Below are positions 13,615-44,900 of a DNA stretch of 64,000 bases, in pieces (within the stretch, counting starts at the first letter, position 1; each line of letters begins with the position of its first letter). The notes beneath the pieces are model-generated. The model worked only from the letters and a program-made list of their open reading frames with translations, had not been told where the DNA came from and searched no databases. Made by a program: the position numbers and the translations under genes. This DNA comes from Eopsaltria australis (lineage: Eukaryota; Chordata; Aves; Passeriformes; Petroicidae), in the NCBI GenBank assembly GCA_034509425.1, contig JAVTVJ010000001.1:11737501-11801500 (forward strand), given 5' to 3'.

Positions 13615-14128
13615 CACAGAATCACACAGCACAGAATGGGTCAGGTTGGGAGGGACCACAGAGGGTCATCTGGTCCAACCCCCTGCCCAGACAGGGCTGC
13701 CCTAGGGCACATGGCTCAGGATTGCATCCAGATGGTCCTTGAGAATCTCCAGCCAAGGGGAATCCACACTCTCTCTGGACAATCTGTTCCACAGCAACGT
13801 GGACAGTAAAGCTTTTCGTGTTCAGATGGAACTTCCCGTGTATCAGTTTCAGCCCGTTGCCTCTTGTCCTCCTGCTTGTCACCACCGAGGAGAGCCTGGC
13901 TCCATCCTCCAGGCACCTCCCTTTAGATATTTATACACATTGATGAGGCCCCCCTCTGTTATCTCTTCCTGAGGCTGAACAGGCCCAGCTCTCAGCGTCT
14001 CATCGTGGCACAGATGCTCCAGTCCCTTCATCATCGTTGTTGCTCGTCCCTAGACCCGCTCCAGGAGTTCCCCGTCTCTGCTCAATTGGCGATCCCAGAA
14101 CTGGACACCCTCTCGCTCCAGCCCTGCG
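13615..14128 (-). mobile_element. CR1 LINE fragment upstream of USP14
   Basis: A CR1 copy of about 510 bases in antisense orientation. It runs from the 3' end (CAGGTTGGGAGGGACCACAG) through GTCATCTGGTCCAACCCCCT, CCTCTTGTCCTCCTGCTTGT and the GAGGCTGAACAGGCCCAGCT stretch to CCCAGAACTGGACACC. It abuts the USP14 CpG island, so the gene's distal promoter sits directly next to LINE sequence. Confidence 0.9.
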
Positions 14129-14545
14129 CCCTCCACACCGATCTTCCCTGCCCGCGGCGCCAGCACCGCCTGCACCTCATTCTGCGGCTCGGGACCGTTC
14201 CAGACCCCAACCCGCCCCCCTGCAGTGGCTCTGCCCACGGCCGGCAGGATTAACGGGATGCGGGACCCTGCCTGTTCCCGGCCCCTTCCCGGCCCGCTCC
14301 CGCCGCCGGCCCCGCCCGTTCCGGCGGTGCGCGCGCACCGCTCCCGCCCCGCTTCCGCCGAGCGGCCGCGCTTGCAGCGTCATCCCGGGGGCCGGTTTGA
14401 ATGAGACCCCGAGCGGGGCCGGGACCCGCCGCTGCCGCCGCCCGCCCGCGCCCGCCCGCCCGCCGCGCCAGCGCCAGCGCCGCGCCCCAGCGCCCTGCGC
14501 CCGCCCGCCCCGCCCTGCGCCCGGGCCGCGCCGCGCCGCTCCGCC

Positions 14546-32954
<18,409 letters not shown>

Positions 32955-33610
32955 TCTTCCGTTTTAGCCATTCTGCCTAGGTGTGAAATAAATGTTGATT
33001 ACTGATCACTTCTTTAACCCCAGAGCTTTAGCAAGTGGATAAATAATTTGTTCAAACCTTCTCATGTGCAGAGGGATATTGTTTTAAAACTGATCCATGT
33101 ACCAATTAGTCACTACTGGACTGGACTGCCCACTGTGGTGGTGACAATACTTAAAATAGCTTTAATGTCTTGCAGAAGAAATTTTTTTTTAATGAGCCTC
33201 TCCTCCTCCTTCTCTCTAATGTCATCAAGTATTTATTACACACCTACTCTCACATTTGTTACTCTTGCATGGTTTATACCACAGTTCAGTAGCTGTCCAT
33301 CCTTCGCCTTACCTGGCAGTTCTGTTAGGAAGGTAGAAGAGAAACCGTTGCCTTGTTGTGTAACTCAGTGCTGCTGCCCGTAGCCAACAGCTGTGGCTAC
33401 AATCAAGTATTTGTCCAGCCTGACCTGCTGATTCAGTCTGTTCTGTTGCTGGCATCTCATGATTTCAAAATAAATTGTGATCAACAATGTGTCTCCATTA
33501 AAAACAGCTCCTGTCCTGGTACTGTAGTCAGTATGCGTTTGTTTTCACTTCTTGGGCCACCACTGATGAATGTCTCAAAGCAGTCATGGAATAAAGTCAC
33601 TTTTTTTTTA
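32955..33610 (+). other. USP14: USP14 3' untranslated region with three candidate poly(A) signals
   Basis: After the TAG at 32952-32954 there are canonical AATAAA hexamers at 32987-32992, 33469-33474 and 33590-33595. The last is followed by a U-rich and then a GU-containing downstream stretch. The first would give a 3'UTR of only about 50 bases. The full extent is inferred from hexamers only. Confidence 0.65.
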
Positions 33611-35264
33611 AGCTGCAGGGATGTGTCTCCTGTCCTGTTACTCTTTACTCAGTAGGTAAGTCCAGTGTGGTGGCTGCAAAACTGGGCTTTGCTTTCTTAC
33701 AGGACCTTCTGCAGTACCTGGGTGTGTGGGACTGCAGTAAAAAAAAGCATTTCAGTGCTGGCTACAGCCTAAAAAGCACTAGCAAGGCCATCACCCCACT
33801 CACCCCTCGGTGTACAAGTTCCCAGTGCTGTGTCCCAGTGCCATCTGGAAGAGCTGGTCCATATTCATGTGAAATACTTTCACTTCTGCTGGCAGTGTGG
33901 TGAGTTTGCCTGTGCCTCACTTGCTTAGGAAGGATTCCTTTTTCACCCTTCCCTGGGGACACTGGCATCACCTGTGGCCATCACCCATGGCTCTTCTGCC
34001 TTGCAACTGTTACTCCAGGGCCACCTCCTCTGCACAGCTTCCCCCGGGAGCACACCAAAGGCCTCGGGCTGTACTTTAAGTGGGTGCCTGATTCCTACAG
34101 GCACATTCTGCCCATTAAGGAAGCCCCTCTACTGTTCCTGCAAACCCAGGGTTCCTCCAGGGGTTAAATGCTTGTTCTGCATCCTGTTACAGGGGAAGGA
34201 GGCATGGTGCCTGTGCCGGGTTGCTGCTTAGTGGAACTACTTCCAGTCATCCTCAGCTTTCCCAGCACTGAAGTTGTCACACCTGCACACCACCACTCAC
34301 AATATGCTCAAGTCCCTTAATCAGTTGAAACTGTTGAAGTTCACACCTTCCACCAACCCCTATCTGTAGCAGCAGCTAAGGCTTGGGCTGCTATTTCCAA
34401 TAATTTTCCTGTATCTCTGCCCCTACCAACCTTCACTGAAGCACCCTAATCAAATTCCTAAATACATTCAAGTCCAAAGTGAGGCAGTAGGCACAAAGCT
34501 CTTATCAATGGCTCTGCAGGCAGAACTCTCAGGTGGTAGCTAACCATCCTGAAAATTCACAGCTATGAGTGAATAGCTGAAAAAAATACAGAGCAGAACT
34601 CAGTGGAACGTAGTTTCCCAAACACTGACCCATTAGAGAGATCTTGTGAATGACAGAAACACTACACAAACTAGCCACAGAATACGTCATAGCCACCTGC
34701 CACACACTGCAAAAATCACTTTTTGAGGGAAAACCAGCTTGTACCCATTAACAGACAACCATGGCCTTAAAATGAGACCTTCATGGTAACCTGTGACAAA
34801 AAATTTCCTTCTTTACCAGGCCTCAGGGGCATTCCTACATAGCCAAAGAATGAGAGGCTAAAAATAATCACTAGTAAAAACCAGCATGGAAATCCCATGA
34901 TTACTGACTGAACAAGTTCTTCAGTGTGGAAGAGTGGGACAGCACTTCTTCCCTGGAAGTCAGTGCTGTGCCTTCTTATTTTACCTCTACCAGGTAGGTT
35001 TGGCAGTCCACAGCCCCATCACACCAAAGGGTGACTCAAAAGTCCTTCATAGACAGTTCTTCCCTGCTGTGAGGAACAAGGCTGCCAATGCTCTCTCCAA
35101 CGGGAGCGACCTGAGTTCTGCCGGAGCCAAACTTTCCCACAGCCTGCACCAAAAGCTACCTTGGCTCTCCATCCTCCCCTTTATGCTCTACCACCAAAGA
35201 CAAAGCTTCCTAGTTCCAGGCAAGGGCAACTAATCCTTTTCTCAGACAATCTGGACAATCTCAC
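33611..35264. other. Intergenic gap between convergent USP14 and THOC1
   Basis: About 1.7 kb between the inferred ends of two genes that face each other tail to tail. No canonical AATAAA is visible on the minus strand here. I recognise no repeats or genes. The short open frames lack similarity to known proteins. Confidence 0.65.
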
Positions 35265-35424
35265 AGTATTATTAAAAAGCTTTATATCATTTACTGAACA
35301 TAAAATACCTATCAAAAATCTGTTACCTAGCCACAAAAGTAACAATTATCAATGGCAAGCACCAGAAGAGTCACAATTACCAACACCCCCAGCCCCAAGT
35401 CAGTCAGTGGGCATCTGAGGCGAG
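35265..35424 (-). other. THOC1: THOC1 3' untranslated region (short, variant poly(A) signals)
   Basis: Downstream of the THOC1 TAA (35425-35427). On the minus strand the variant hexamers AGTAAA (35290-35295) and TATAAA (35281-35286) lie close together about 130-145 bases past the stop, followed by a U-rich stretch. No canonical AATAAA is nearby. The end point is therefore uncertain. Confidence 0.45.
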
Positions 35425-38400
35425 TTAGCTGCTGCCTTCGGTGTCGTTGGTGAGGCTTTCAGCCAGGTCCCCGAGCCCAGCTTTGCTCAGCGCTGTGATC
35501 AGGTTCTCGGGGGTGGCGTGAGCGCCCTCCTGGTCCTGCCAGGCCACCAGCAGCTGCTTCGCCCTCATCTTCACGTCCTCGCTGTCCAGCTCAATCTGCC
35601 GGATATCCGACTCCTTCATCTCCAGGTAGGGGGCCAAGGCCTTCCACTGCTCCCCCAGCCTGTTCGCAAAGGACTCGATCTGCTCGCCCGTCATGGCTTT
35701 GTCCCGCTGCACCTCAGGACCTGGGGAAAACAGAGAAGGAAGCAGTGAGACAAAGGGAACACCTCCAGACACTGCAAATGAAGCTTCCCTGATCTGCCCC
35801 ATTTTAAATCTTCTGTTTATTTACTGACAGACTTACTTACACCATTCCTGTAGCTTTTCAAAACTACTTGAGCTCCGAGAGCAGATTTTTACTGGTGTTT
35901 ACCTGGGTTTCAAGAGCAATGTCCCTTAATGCCCATAATAAAGAAAATCTTGCTTTTTATGTGATCTCCTATTACATTGAGAGAGAAGTGCTAAAGTCTT
36001 AAATACATCAAAACTGCCTCCTCCAAATGAAAACAAGGATCTACACGGTCTTACTACAGTTTTCAACACAAGTCAATTATAACATTAAAATACAAAGTGA
36101 TCTTTAGCATTTAGCTGTGTTTTGGAATTTTTTTAATCACCTTACTCAAAGTCAACCCAGGAAAAAAAACCAAAACAAACAAACCTAGTTTCATTCTGTT
36201 TTTTCTCATGTTCCTATTGGCAACAGGGCTGTGACAGTAAATTTCATGTGTAGTCAATACTTTGAGGAATTTTCTGTCATTCTGGCATTGACATAAAAAT
36301 GGAATGGAATGGAATACTAGGCTCTGCTGAGAAGCCAAGTGCTGCAGTGATTACACAGACGGGTTTGCACATTCATAGCTTACCACGGTCTACAATCGAT
36401 AGCTTACCACACATGTTTATTTCACAATTTTAAAGAAAGAAACACCAGAGATTGAATTACATAGAGAAATGAATAATATTCTTAATTTTTAATAACATAT
36501 CTATATTTTATTAAAAATCAGTCTCTTCTCATGCCACCTGCAGAGACAGTTGGCATGAATAGAAGTTTCAACTCCATCCAGTGCTTATCAGTCACACTCA
36601 TTTATCTGAACTAAAGTCACGTGGAGGGGAAAGGATAAACGATGCTGAACAACAAAACAATAAAAGCCCTCAGATCACTTCCCTTATGTATAAGCACAGC
36701 AGACCACGACTCTGTCATCTTGCTTTAAGATAAGATTTAAAGAAAGATGCAAATCCCACACTGTGACACCACAAAGGCTGTGTGAATTAGCATTAAGCTG
36801 AAGAGGAAAGAACTACTCTACTATTGGCAAGCAGACTGTGGAGAAAGTCAAGTGCTGGATGGAAAAGGGCAACATGAGAGAGATTCACAGAGCCACAGGT
36901 GGCTTTCCACTGACAGAAAAAAGCTTTCAACAAAGCTGCCAGAGGTACCCAATGTTTGGCTTCCATGCCCTGCATATCCCATCTGCCCATGCTGGATCCA
37001 GGAGCTGGCACACAGAGTTACAACACACAAGGGAGAAGGTGCTGTGAGATGAAGGCATGAATGAGGATGGAAGAGGGCAGATTCACAGACAAAACGAGAT
37101 GGGGAAGGACACCTAGGAGCAGGACATGCCAGGATTAAAGGCAAGAGCCACACAGGAGTGGATTGTGAAGAAAAATGAGCGAGATGATGTTTGTCAGGAA
37201 GGTTGCTCTTCTCACAGAGAACTTTTTGCCTTTAAGGTATTTTAAATGAAGAGGAAATAAAGATCTCAGAGTTGGAATACATCCATTTTTGAAAGTCCCA
37301 CAACTACCACCCCAGGAGGGGCTAGGGAAAGTGCTTACCCCAGTGATTAAAGGGCAGAGAGAACAGGAAAGTGGGTGAGGAGCACTCACATAGGCTTTTA
37401 CACAGTTGATATTTCAGCCATGAACACCCAGTGACACTGGCACACAGCAGAAAAGGTGAAAGAGGCTTCTGATGGAAGTGCTAATGCAACAGGTTGGATG
37501 CTTTCAACACTGCAGGCTAAGACACTGAGAGGCTGCTCCTGGTGCCCCGTGTCCTGAAAAGGCTGCGCTTTTTGGTACCAATGCACTGGGGTAAGCAGGA
37601 CTGATGGCCCTCAGTGGACCCTATGTTAAAACAGATTCTGCAATACACATCAAGAGAAAAACTGAAAAGACTGAGAATATGCAAATCTTACTTTCATTGT
37701 TTTCCTTTAATAAAGCATCATTATCTTCCTCATCTTCATCTTCACCTGTTTTTATTTCTTCAGAAGGAGGCTACAATGAAAGAACTAAACATCACTGGAT
37801 GAATTTTGTGTTCAAAGAGAAATTCTACAGCTCTGTGCTTGTCTCTGGAATGGAAAGCCTGACATGATCCCACATGAGAATTTAAAATCCCCCATAGTCT
37901 CCTAAACACCAGTAACAAGTTCTAATAAAACACATTACTAACTAAAAAACCTAATAAAAGCACCCACTGACTTCACAAGATTCTTCCTTTTCATAGCAAC
38001 AACTAAGCATTCCACAGTGAGCTTTATCACTTGCTTAAAAAAAACCCAGCCAACCAAATTTGAGATCACTACTGATGAACATTTTTTTTTAAAAAAATAT
38101 TATTGTTATTCACTAATTTTATTCCTCACCTGGGAATTCCCCAAAGTTTATGTACTTTCAGACTTCCGGAAGGTGGCAAACAAATACACAAACAACAGAC
38201 TTTTCACTCCCTCATTTAGCTACTGATCAGTCAAAAGGTTTAATCTTTTTCTACTTTTTAGCCATGGGCCTTATGTACACGTTTGTTTCTTGCCATAGCA
38301 TTTAGCACATGAAGAACTATAAGGAATATTGCATACAGCCATACCTTAATACGTTCAACAAACTAAAATACATTTGCCTTCCCCACATTTTTTCTCAACT

Positions 38401-38949
38401 TGCTATTAGCATATAGTTAGCTCTGATGGCTGGACAAACAAAACAGCCATGTATTAAAATCCAACCTTTAGACCTCAGTGATTTCACATTACACACAAGG
38501 AAGGTCTCAGTAGAGAAGCAGGGGTTTATACCTGCAAGACGTTGCTGGGTTGTGTGCTAATTCAGAGTTGTAGGAAGTGCTCCCTCCCCACTGGCAGCCT
38601 CTCTTATCACTGTGTATAAAGTGATCTGAAAGGCCCCTCTCTGGACTCAAATTTGTACTGCTGACCAAGCAAAGGGTTAATGCCTTAATTTTCAGTTCCA
38701 CAAGGCTTATTCTTGTTTTGCATATTTTAGAAGTGAGGGAGATGACAAAAGAACTCTGGCAAACCCTGCTCTGGTAACAGTACAGCACCTTCAGCTGCAC
38801 ACGCTGCCTCTTTTCCTGCCATACCAGCATATTCATGAGCCATGATTCTGGCTTACACCTTCCATAAAACTGGTCTGCACTGCAACATGGAACCCAAGTA
38901 GCTGGGTTAATATAGATCGGGGTATATATGCACACACACATACATATCC

Positions 38950-38980
<31 letters not shown>

Positions 38981-41900
38981 TATGTACACTCCTGCCTACC
39001 AACAGGATTGCCACAGCTGTTTTTTTTCACAGAGTACAAGGCAGGGCTCAACAGTTATTAGGTTAATCAATGTTAGTCAGTTTATTGTTACGGGGATCTT
39101 CAGAGATTAGACTAATTTAATTTGTAATTTTTACTTTCGTGTACAAACCTCTCCTTTTTTTCACCCCCCTCTGTCCCTATGTACCAAATGGACTGCAGAG
39201 AGTCAAGCAGAAAGTGAATGAATTCTACATTTATTATTATAGGATAATATTACTTACAGGCAGCTCCTTGGCTAATTTGATTACCATGTTTTCTAGATAT
39301 TCAGGTAAACTCTTGAATTGTTGGTTTGTTGGCTGGAAGAAGTGGGGACTTCTGCGTGCCAGAAGTCTCAGTGCTCTCCAGCCATAGTTAGAATTGTTCA
39401 CAGCCCTACAATAAAATACAAGTTTGATTAAAGTCTGGTATCGATAAAAGCACAGAGAAAGATTTGTGACATTTAGTAATATAATTATGTCCAAATTTAA
39501 ACAGTTTTTGTACATTTCTGGAGTCCTACAGATACTAGTAATACTGAGAACAGACTATTTTCTTTAACAATCCAAACACGAAAGATTAAAATTAAGTGAA
39601 ACACAGCAGATGGACATACTTATACTTATTTTCAACCATGTTTTCAGGGTCTGCTTGTTCAATGGCTTCTTCAAAAAATTCCTCCAGTGTTGGCATATAT
39701 TCCCTAAAAAAAAAAAATCAAATCAGGAGCTTAATATGCTTCACAAAGTTCTCTAAAACAGACAGAATTGTTCCTTCATATACATCTCAAGCTTTTTTTC
39801 TCAAAAGAAGAACAAACCCTAAACCAACCCACTCAAATTTAACAACTGTAAATAAGCAAAGAAACTGTTTGATGTATGTTGCTATAAAATTCTTTACTGC
39901 ATAACCACTGGAGCGTGCCAGCAGTTGCTAGCACTGCCTATTATAAACATTTAAACCTCCTGCCATCCCAAGAGGTGACATCAACATCTGTCAACAGCGT
40001 TTGTACAGCTCACAAGTGCTCAGGAGTCTAAAATAGTTGTTAGTTTTGTGCCATTTGACAGCATCAGTAAAACATGGCTGTCCCTGCCACCCCCCACCTC
40101 AGTCCCATCTGCTCTCAACTGCTTGTGTTTGGTTCTGACAGGTACTCAAAGCAGCACAAAAGGAACCTTGACCTAAAAACAGAACAGAAATGGAATTTCA
40201 CACCGCCAGGGTTTGCTGCTGTTAGAGAAGACTCTAACCAAGAAACACAGATTGCAAAAGAGCTGTAGGTTACTGAGAGTCAAGACACCCAGTGGTGCAA
40301 AGCAAGCTCATAAAGATCTGTGTTTCTGCTACCTAGTGCTGATGGAGACACAGCTGCTCCTGCAAGTGAGTCTAGTAATGGGCTGGAGCAGGGGGTGAAG
40401 CACACTGCTCTGTAAATTCACTTCAATTTTGTTTTGAAAAGGGCATTTTGCCCAGGGCAGCAGTGCCCCGTGCATTATCACTGACTACTGGAACCAAAGC
40501 CAGCACCTTGAAAACCCATCTGAGTCCTGCCATATTATCCCCACAACAATCATCTGAAAAGGGACAGCTGAGGAAGTATTTTACCCCATTTGAATGGAGA
40601 TGTGAGGAACCAAAGCAAAGAGCTATGCTCACTTGACCACGTACAGTCACAAAGCCAGTAACAAAAACTTGGAACTGAACCCAGATCCCGTGGGGTCTAT
40701 TTCCTGTTTACCATATCATGCACCTTCTTTGTTTATCTCCACTTGTTTAGAGCTTTATTTATTTTAATTTATTTTTAAAGACATTGCAGCACAATACAAT
40801 CACACACAGGGAATCAAAAGCTTTGGTCCCAAACACAACCCCATCTTCATCCCTTGGCCTAGTAAAGGCAAGTATCCTGTCCCAGGCCTTCCTGTACATC
40901 CCAGCCCCACAAGAAAGGAGGGCACTTCCTCGGCAAAGCTTTGAACATCTGGAAAAGCAATTCCTCCACTCAGGATATCTGCACAGTTAGCACCTCTCCC
41001 CAGGCAAGTGACTTTACAGCCAGTACTAGCAGAGTTCTCTCTGGAAACTGTCCCATTCCTTCTCCAAATTTTCTTACTCTGTATCATATCTGCACAGTAA
41101 AAGAAATTTTGGTATCTGCAACAAAGAAATTTGTGTAGCAGAGTATGTTTTAAGTGTTTCCCACAACTGTGCAAGCATAAGGGACAATCAATAATTGCAT
41201 TTTTCTGTATCTGCCCCATGAGCTGATCCAGTATGTGCTGGAACAATGCCTGGTAGCCAATTTCCTCTTATCTAGCATTGTTTAAAGCACAGGCCTACCC
41301 CAAAATCATAGCTAAGTAACAGGCTAACTTCATCAGAGGCAGACTTGGCAATCTTCCTTCATTATATAAGGTAATTAATTATACAAGCATGCTCTACAAA
41401 ACGGCAGTTTTCATCTGGTTTTCAGCTTAGATTTTACTTTACTAAGCAATGAAAATTACTGACAGCATAAACACTCAAAGAAGTGAGGAAAACTGTAAGG
41501 AGATTTCAAGGCAAAGATTCATAAAACCACCTTCTATCAAGAAGGTGTGAAATGCACACCTCCTAAGATCATTTTGTATATTTTCCTTACGTCAATTTTG
41601 TAACTCTGTAATTAGAGTGCTAATTAGTTAGCTTTAGACAATGACACACCCATTTTTACCTACCTACTCTCAGATTTACAGGCTTCCATGTTATCAGGAC
41701 ATAAATTCCAAAGGCGGGTCAGCTCCTCACTGAAAAGAAAAGCATAAATAAATACACATTGTTTATGTTCATCATTCTACCATTCCACACTTACAGACTG
41801 TTTTAAAGGTATCTGTAAAATATGGTTATAAGGAAAGAAAGCCTACTGCGAGTTTTAAAACAATGATATACCCTTTGGCTGTTCTTTGGCAATTCCAAAG

Positions 41901-44900
41901 GAAGGATGTTTAAAAATTGTTGTACAGAAAAAACAGTGGGGGAAAAAACCCCAAACACAAAACCCCCAAACCAACTAACTAAACCAAACCCAGAAACCCT
42001 GTAAAGGAAAAAGAATCCAACATACTTCCCCATAAGGATTTTTTTGGTTGATCCTTTTCCTAAGAAGTCCTCTGGAGCTGGCCTCTTTCTCACAGGCCTC
42101 ATTGGCTTAGAATCAGGAGGTCTAAAGAAAAAAAAAAAAGGATGCTTTTGAGTATCAAACCAGAAATATCTCAAGAACAAAAAAAAAGTGAATTCACCTT
42201 CACCTTTCACCTTGAGATGGTTCCAAGTTAAATCACAATGAAAAGACTGAAGGACAGTGAGTGTAAGAGTGGAAGAAGGCAGTGGGGAAAAGGAGAGAGA
42301 AGGCAAAGTAAAGGATTCTGCCAGACACCAGCATTAGTTCACTTAAAAATGTAAAGGTCTACCAGAGCCCCAGTAAAGAGGAGGAAGCAAATCACATTTG
42401 TGCCAGCAGCACACGTAAGTATGATCTACCCTGCTGCTGGGATCATCTGCTCTATGATTGCAAGGTCTCTTTCCCCAGCTGCACCTGATTTCATGGGATC
42501 AGAGAATGGAGATCCCAGAGCACTGAGGTTAGGGCAAGACCTACCCAAGTTGAAACTCTGGATGAGATCTAAAGGAGACAGAATATTTATAAAAGTCAAA
42601 TTTTATAATTTTACCTCCCCACAATCCCCCTGCAACAGTAATTTCTCTCTTCTAACAGCCCCCCCTCCCTTTATTTACAAAAAGCTTAAGTCATGAAGAG
42701 GTGGTTGCACCTCACCTCTCCAAGAAAAGGAAATCTCCAAAGAGATAATGACCCAGATGGTCCTTACCACAAAGAGGCCACAGTCTGTGTGTACTATGAA
42801 GAAGGATGGAAGACAAATGTTTTATCATCCCCTCAAAATAGTCAAGCAGACACATGGGGTCAAAGTTCAAGTTTTGCCACTAGTTAGTAACTAATTACAC
42901 AGAAAACTTCCAGTGGTGAAAGCCACCTAATTGTCATTTCCCTTATGGTAAGTGATCATCATCAAGTGGCCAACTAATAAATAAATTGTGTAAGAGAACT
43001 CTTACACAAACTCCAGGTATGCTGCCCTGCCAAAGCCATAATGCCAAAGGCTTCATTAGAGGCAATCCAAAGGGATATATGGAAAAGTCAGGCACTAACC
43101 TCTTCAACCTGTGGTCTGCTGAAAACTGGAGGGGACAAAACCTGCTCCAGTCTCTTGGACCACTGGACCCCCAGTACCACAAAATGTTGCCCTGAGACAA
43201 TGAGGAATGCTCTCCTGAGAGCCCACACACCCATGACCACCTCTTCCCTGACACACTGCAAGCCTTATGACTTCTAGCAGAAATCTAAGAGCCTTCTGCA
43301 CTCATTGAAGAGACAGGCAACTGTACAGATCTCCAAGCTGTGTGAATGGTTAACACTCATATGCACTATGAGTACCATACTCTGAAGTGGAATCACCATT
43401 TCAAACAAGAACCAGAAAGCTTCTGTTTCATAACACAGTTACCTTTCTTTCACAAAGCTTGGGCAGCCCTCATTTTTCCATGAGTTCCAGTTTTCTTCAG
43501 TATTTAATATATGCTGCAGAAACACAAAGTATTGCACATTATTAGAGTCATAAGCACTTTCAGAGCTGACCCCAAAGGTTTAAACTGAGCTATTAAAATT
43601 AAGGGGAAAACTTCGTTCTAGGTTGCATGTTTCAGTCACTATCTTGAAGATCATCAGTATAGTCTTAGATAACTAGTTTAATTTACACAAAAATAGTGTA
43701 ACTCCTCTCTTCAAAAATTGTGGGAAAGGCTTCATTTCCCCTGGTCTAGACAAAAAACCAGAGGCAGTCAAAGTAAAGGAAAAAAGGAAAACAAAAATAC
43801 AACTTCCTAGGTTTTTAATAATTTCACTTGTATTTTATTTCCACGTCTCTGGACACAGGGCTCCTATCTGCAAAAACTTTTAATTTGTTTTTGTTTTCCA
43901 ATAACTCATCCTCCTGAATGTGCACATGCACATACAGACATATTTCCATTTCTCCCCAGGAGAAGGAAGAAAAGGATATTAATGAAAACATGAGATAAAA
44001 TATGGACTACAAAATAAAAAGACGTCTTGAGACCTTTTGTTACTGGGATGAGGTAAAAGTTCTCTCAGATATAACAGCTATGTTTATAACATAAGCTGAA
44101 ACTGGTTTTTTTATGTGCAATCTAGACTTTGTTCAGGCAGGCATCGAAGTACTTACCTCTACCATTTTTGAGAATCTTTCCCCATCTGGAGGATTTTCTG
44201 AAAGAAGCTATGAATAGGAGAAAAGAAAGTGAACTTTTTGTAATATATCTGTAGCAGAATAAGTAGGAAAAACAGCCCCAGAGAAAATGGTGGTTACTGC
44301 TTCAAAGGTGGTTGATACAATATTACATGCTTAATATTGTTCCATGTAATTTTTGTGAAAGTAGATACTGTACCAACCTGGTAGACTGCTTTTGTAGTAT
44401 CTTCAATCCAAAGAGACTGTTCATCTGTTAGAACATAGTTTGAACTGGAATTGAAAAACAAAACAACACATCAAAAAGTGTGCTGAGGACATATAATTTA
44501 AGCTACATACCATCTGAGGGGCGTTAGAGGGGCTCTGAGGAAAGTACTTTGAATGTGATCTGCTCTGGTCCCAGGGACTGACCATTTATTAGTTTGTGGA
44601 ATTAATTAGATGTGCTTTGGGACTATACTTTCAACATTTAGATTCAGCCAATAGGAAGCCCATTTGAGTGATTCATCACACCTTGATGTTGGACCCAAAA
44701 CACAGCAAATGGGCACTATAAAAAGATTTACCTCAAAAACACCCACCAAGCGTTATACTACACCATTTGTATCTCATGCCATCCTTGACCACCAGTAAGT
44801 GATTGTCTTTAATAAACATTTTAATGCATTGACATTGAAATGACTGTCACCTCAACAGGACTGAAATGGAATTCAGAAGACCTGAGTTCCATTCCTCCTC

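Noticed and set aside
38507..38989. 160-codon minus-strand open frame
   Set aside because: Begins within the TA/CA microsatellite (Tyr/Ile repeats) and continues in THOC1 intron. No similarity.
41803..42306. 167-codon minus-strand open frame
   Set aside because: Only the segment matching the THOC1 exon at 42026-42121 is real coding sequence. The rest is intron read through both splice sites.
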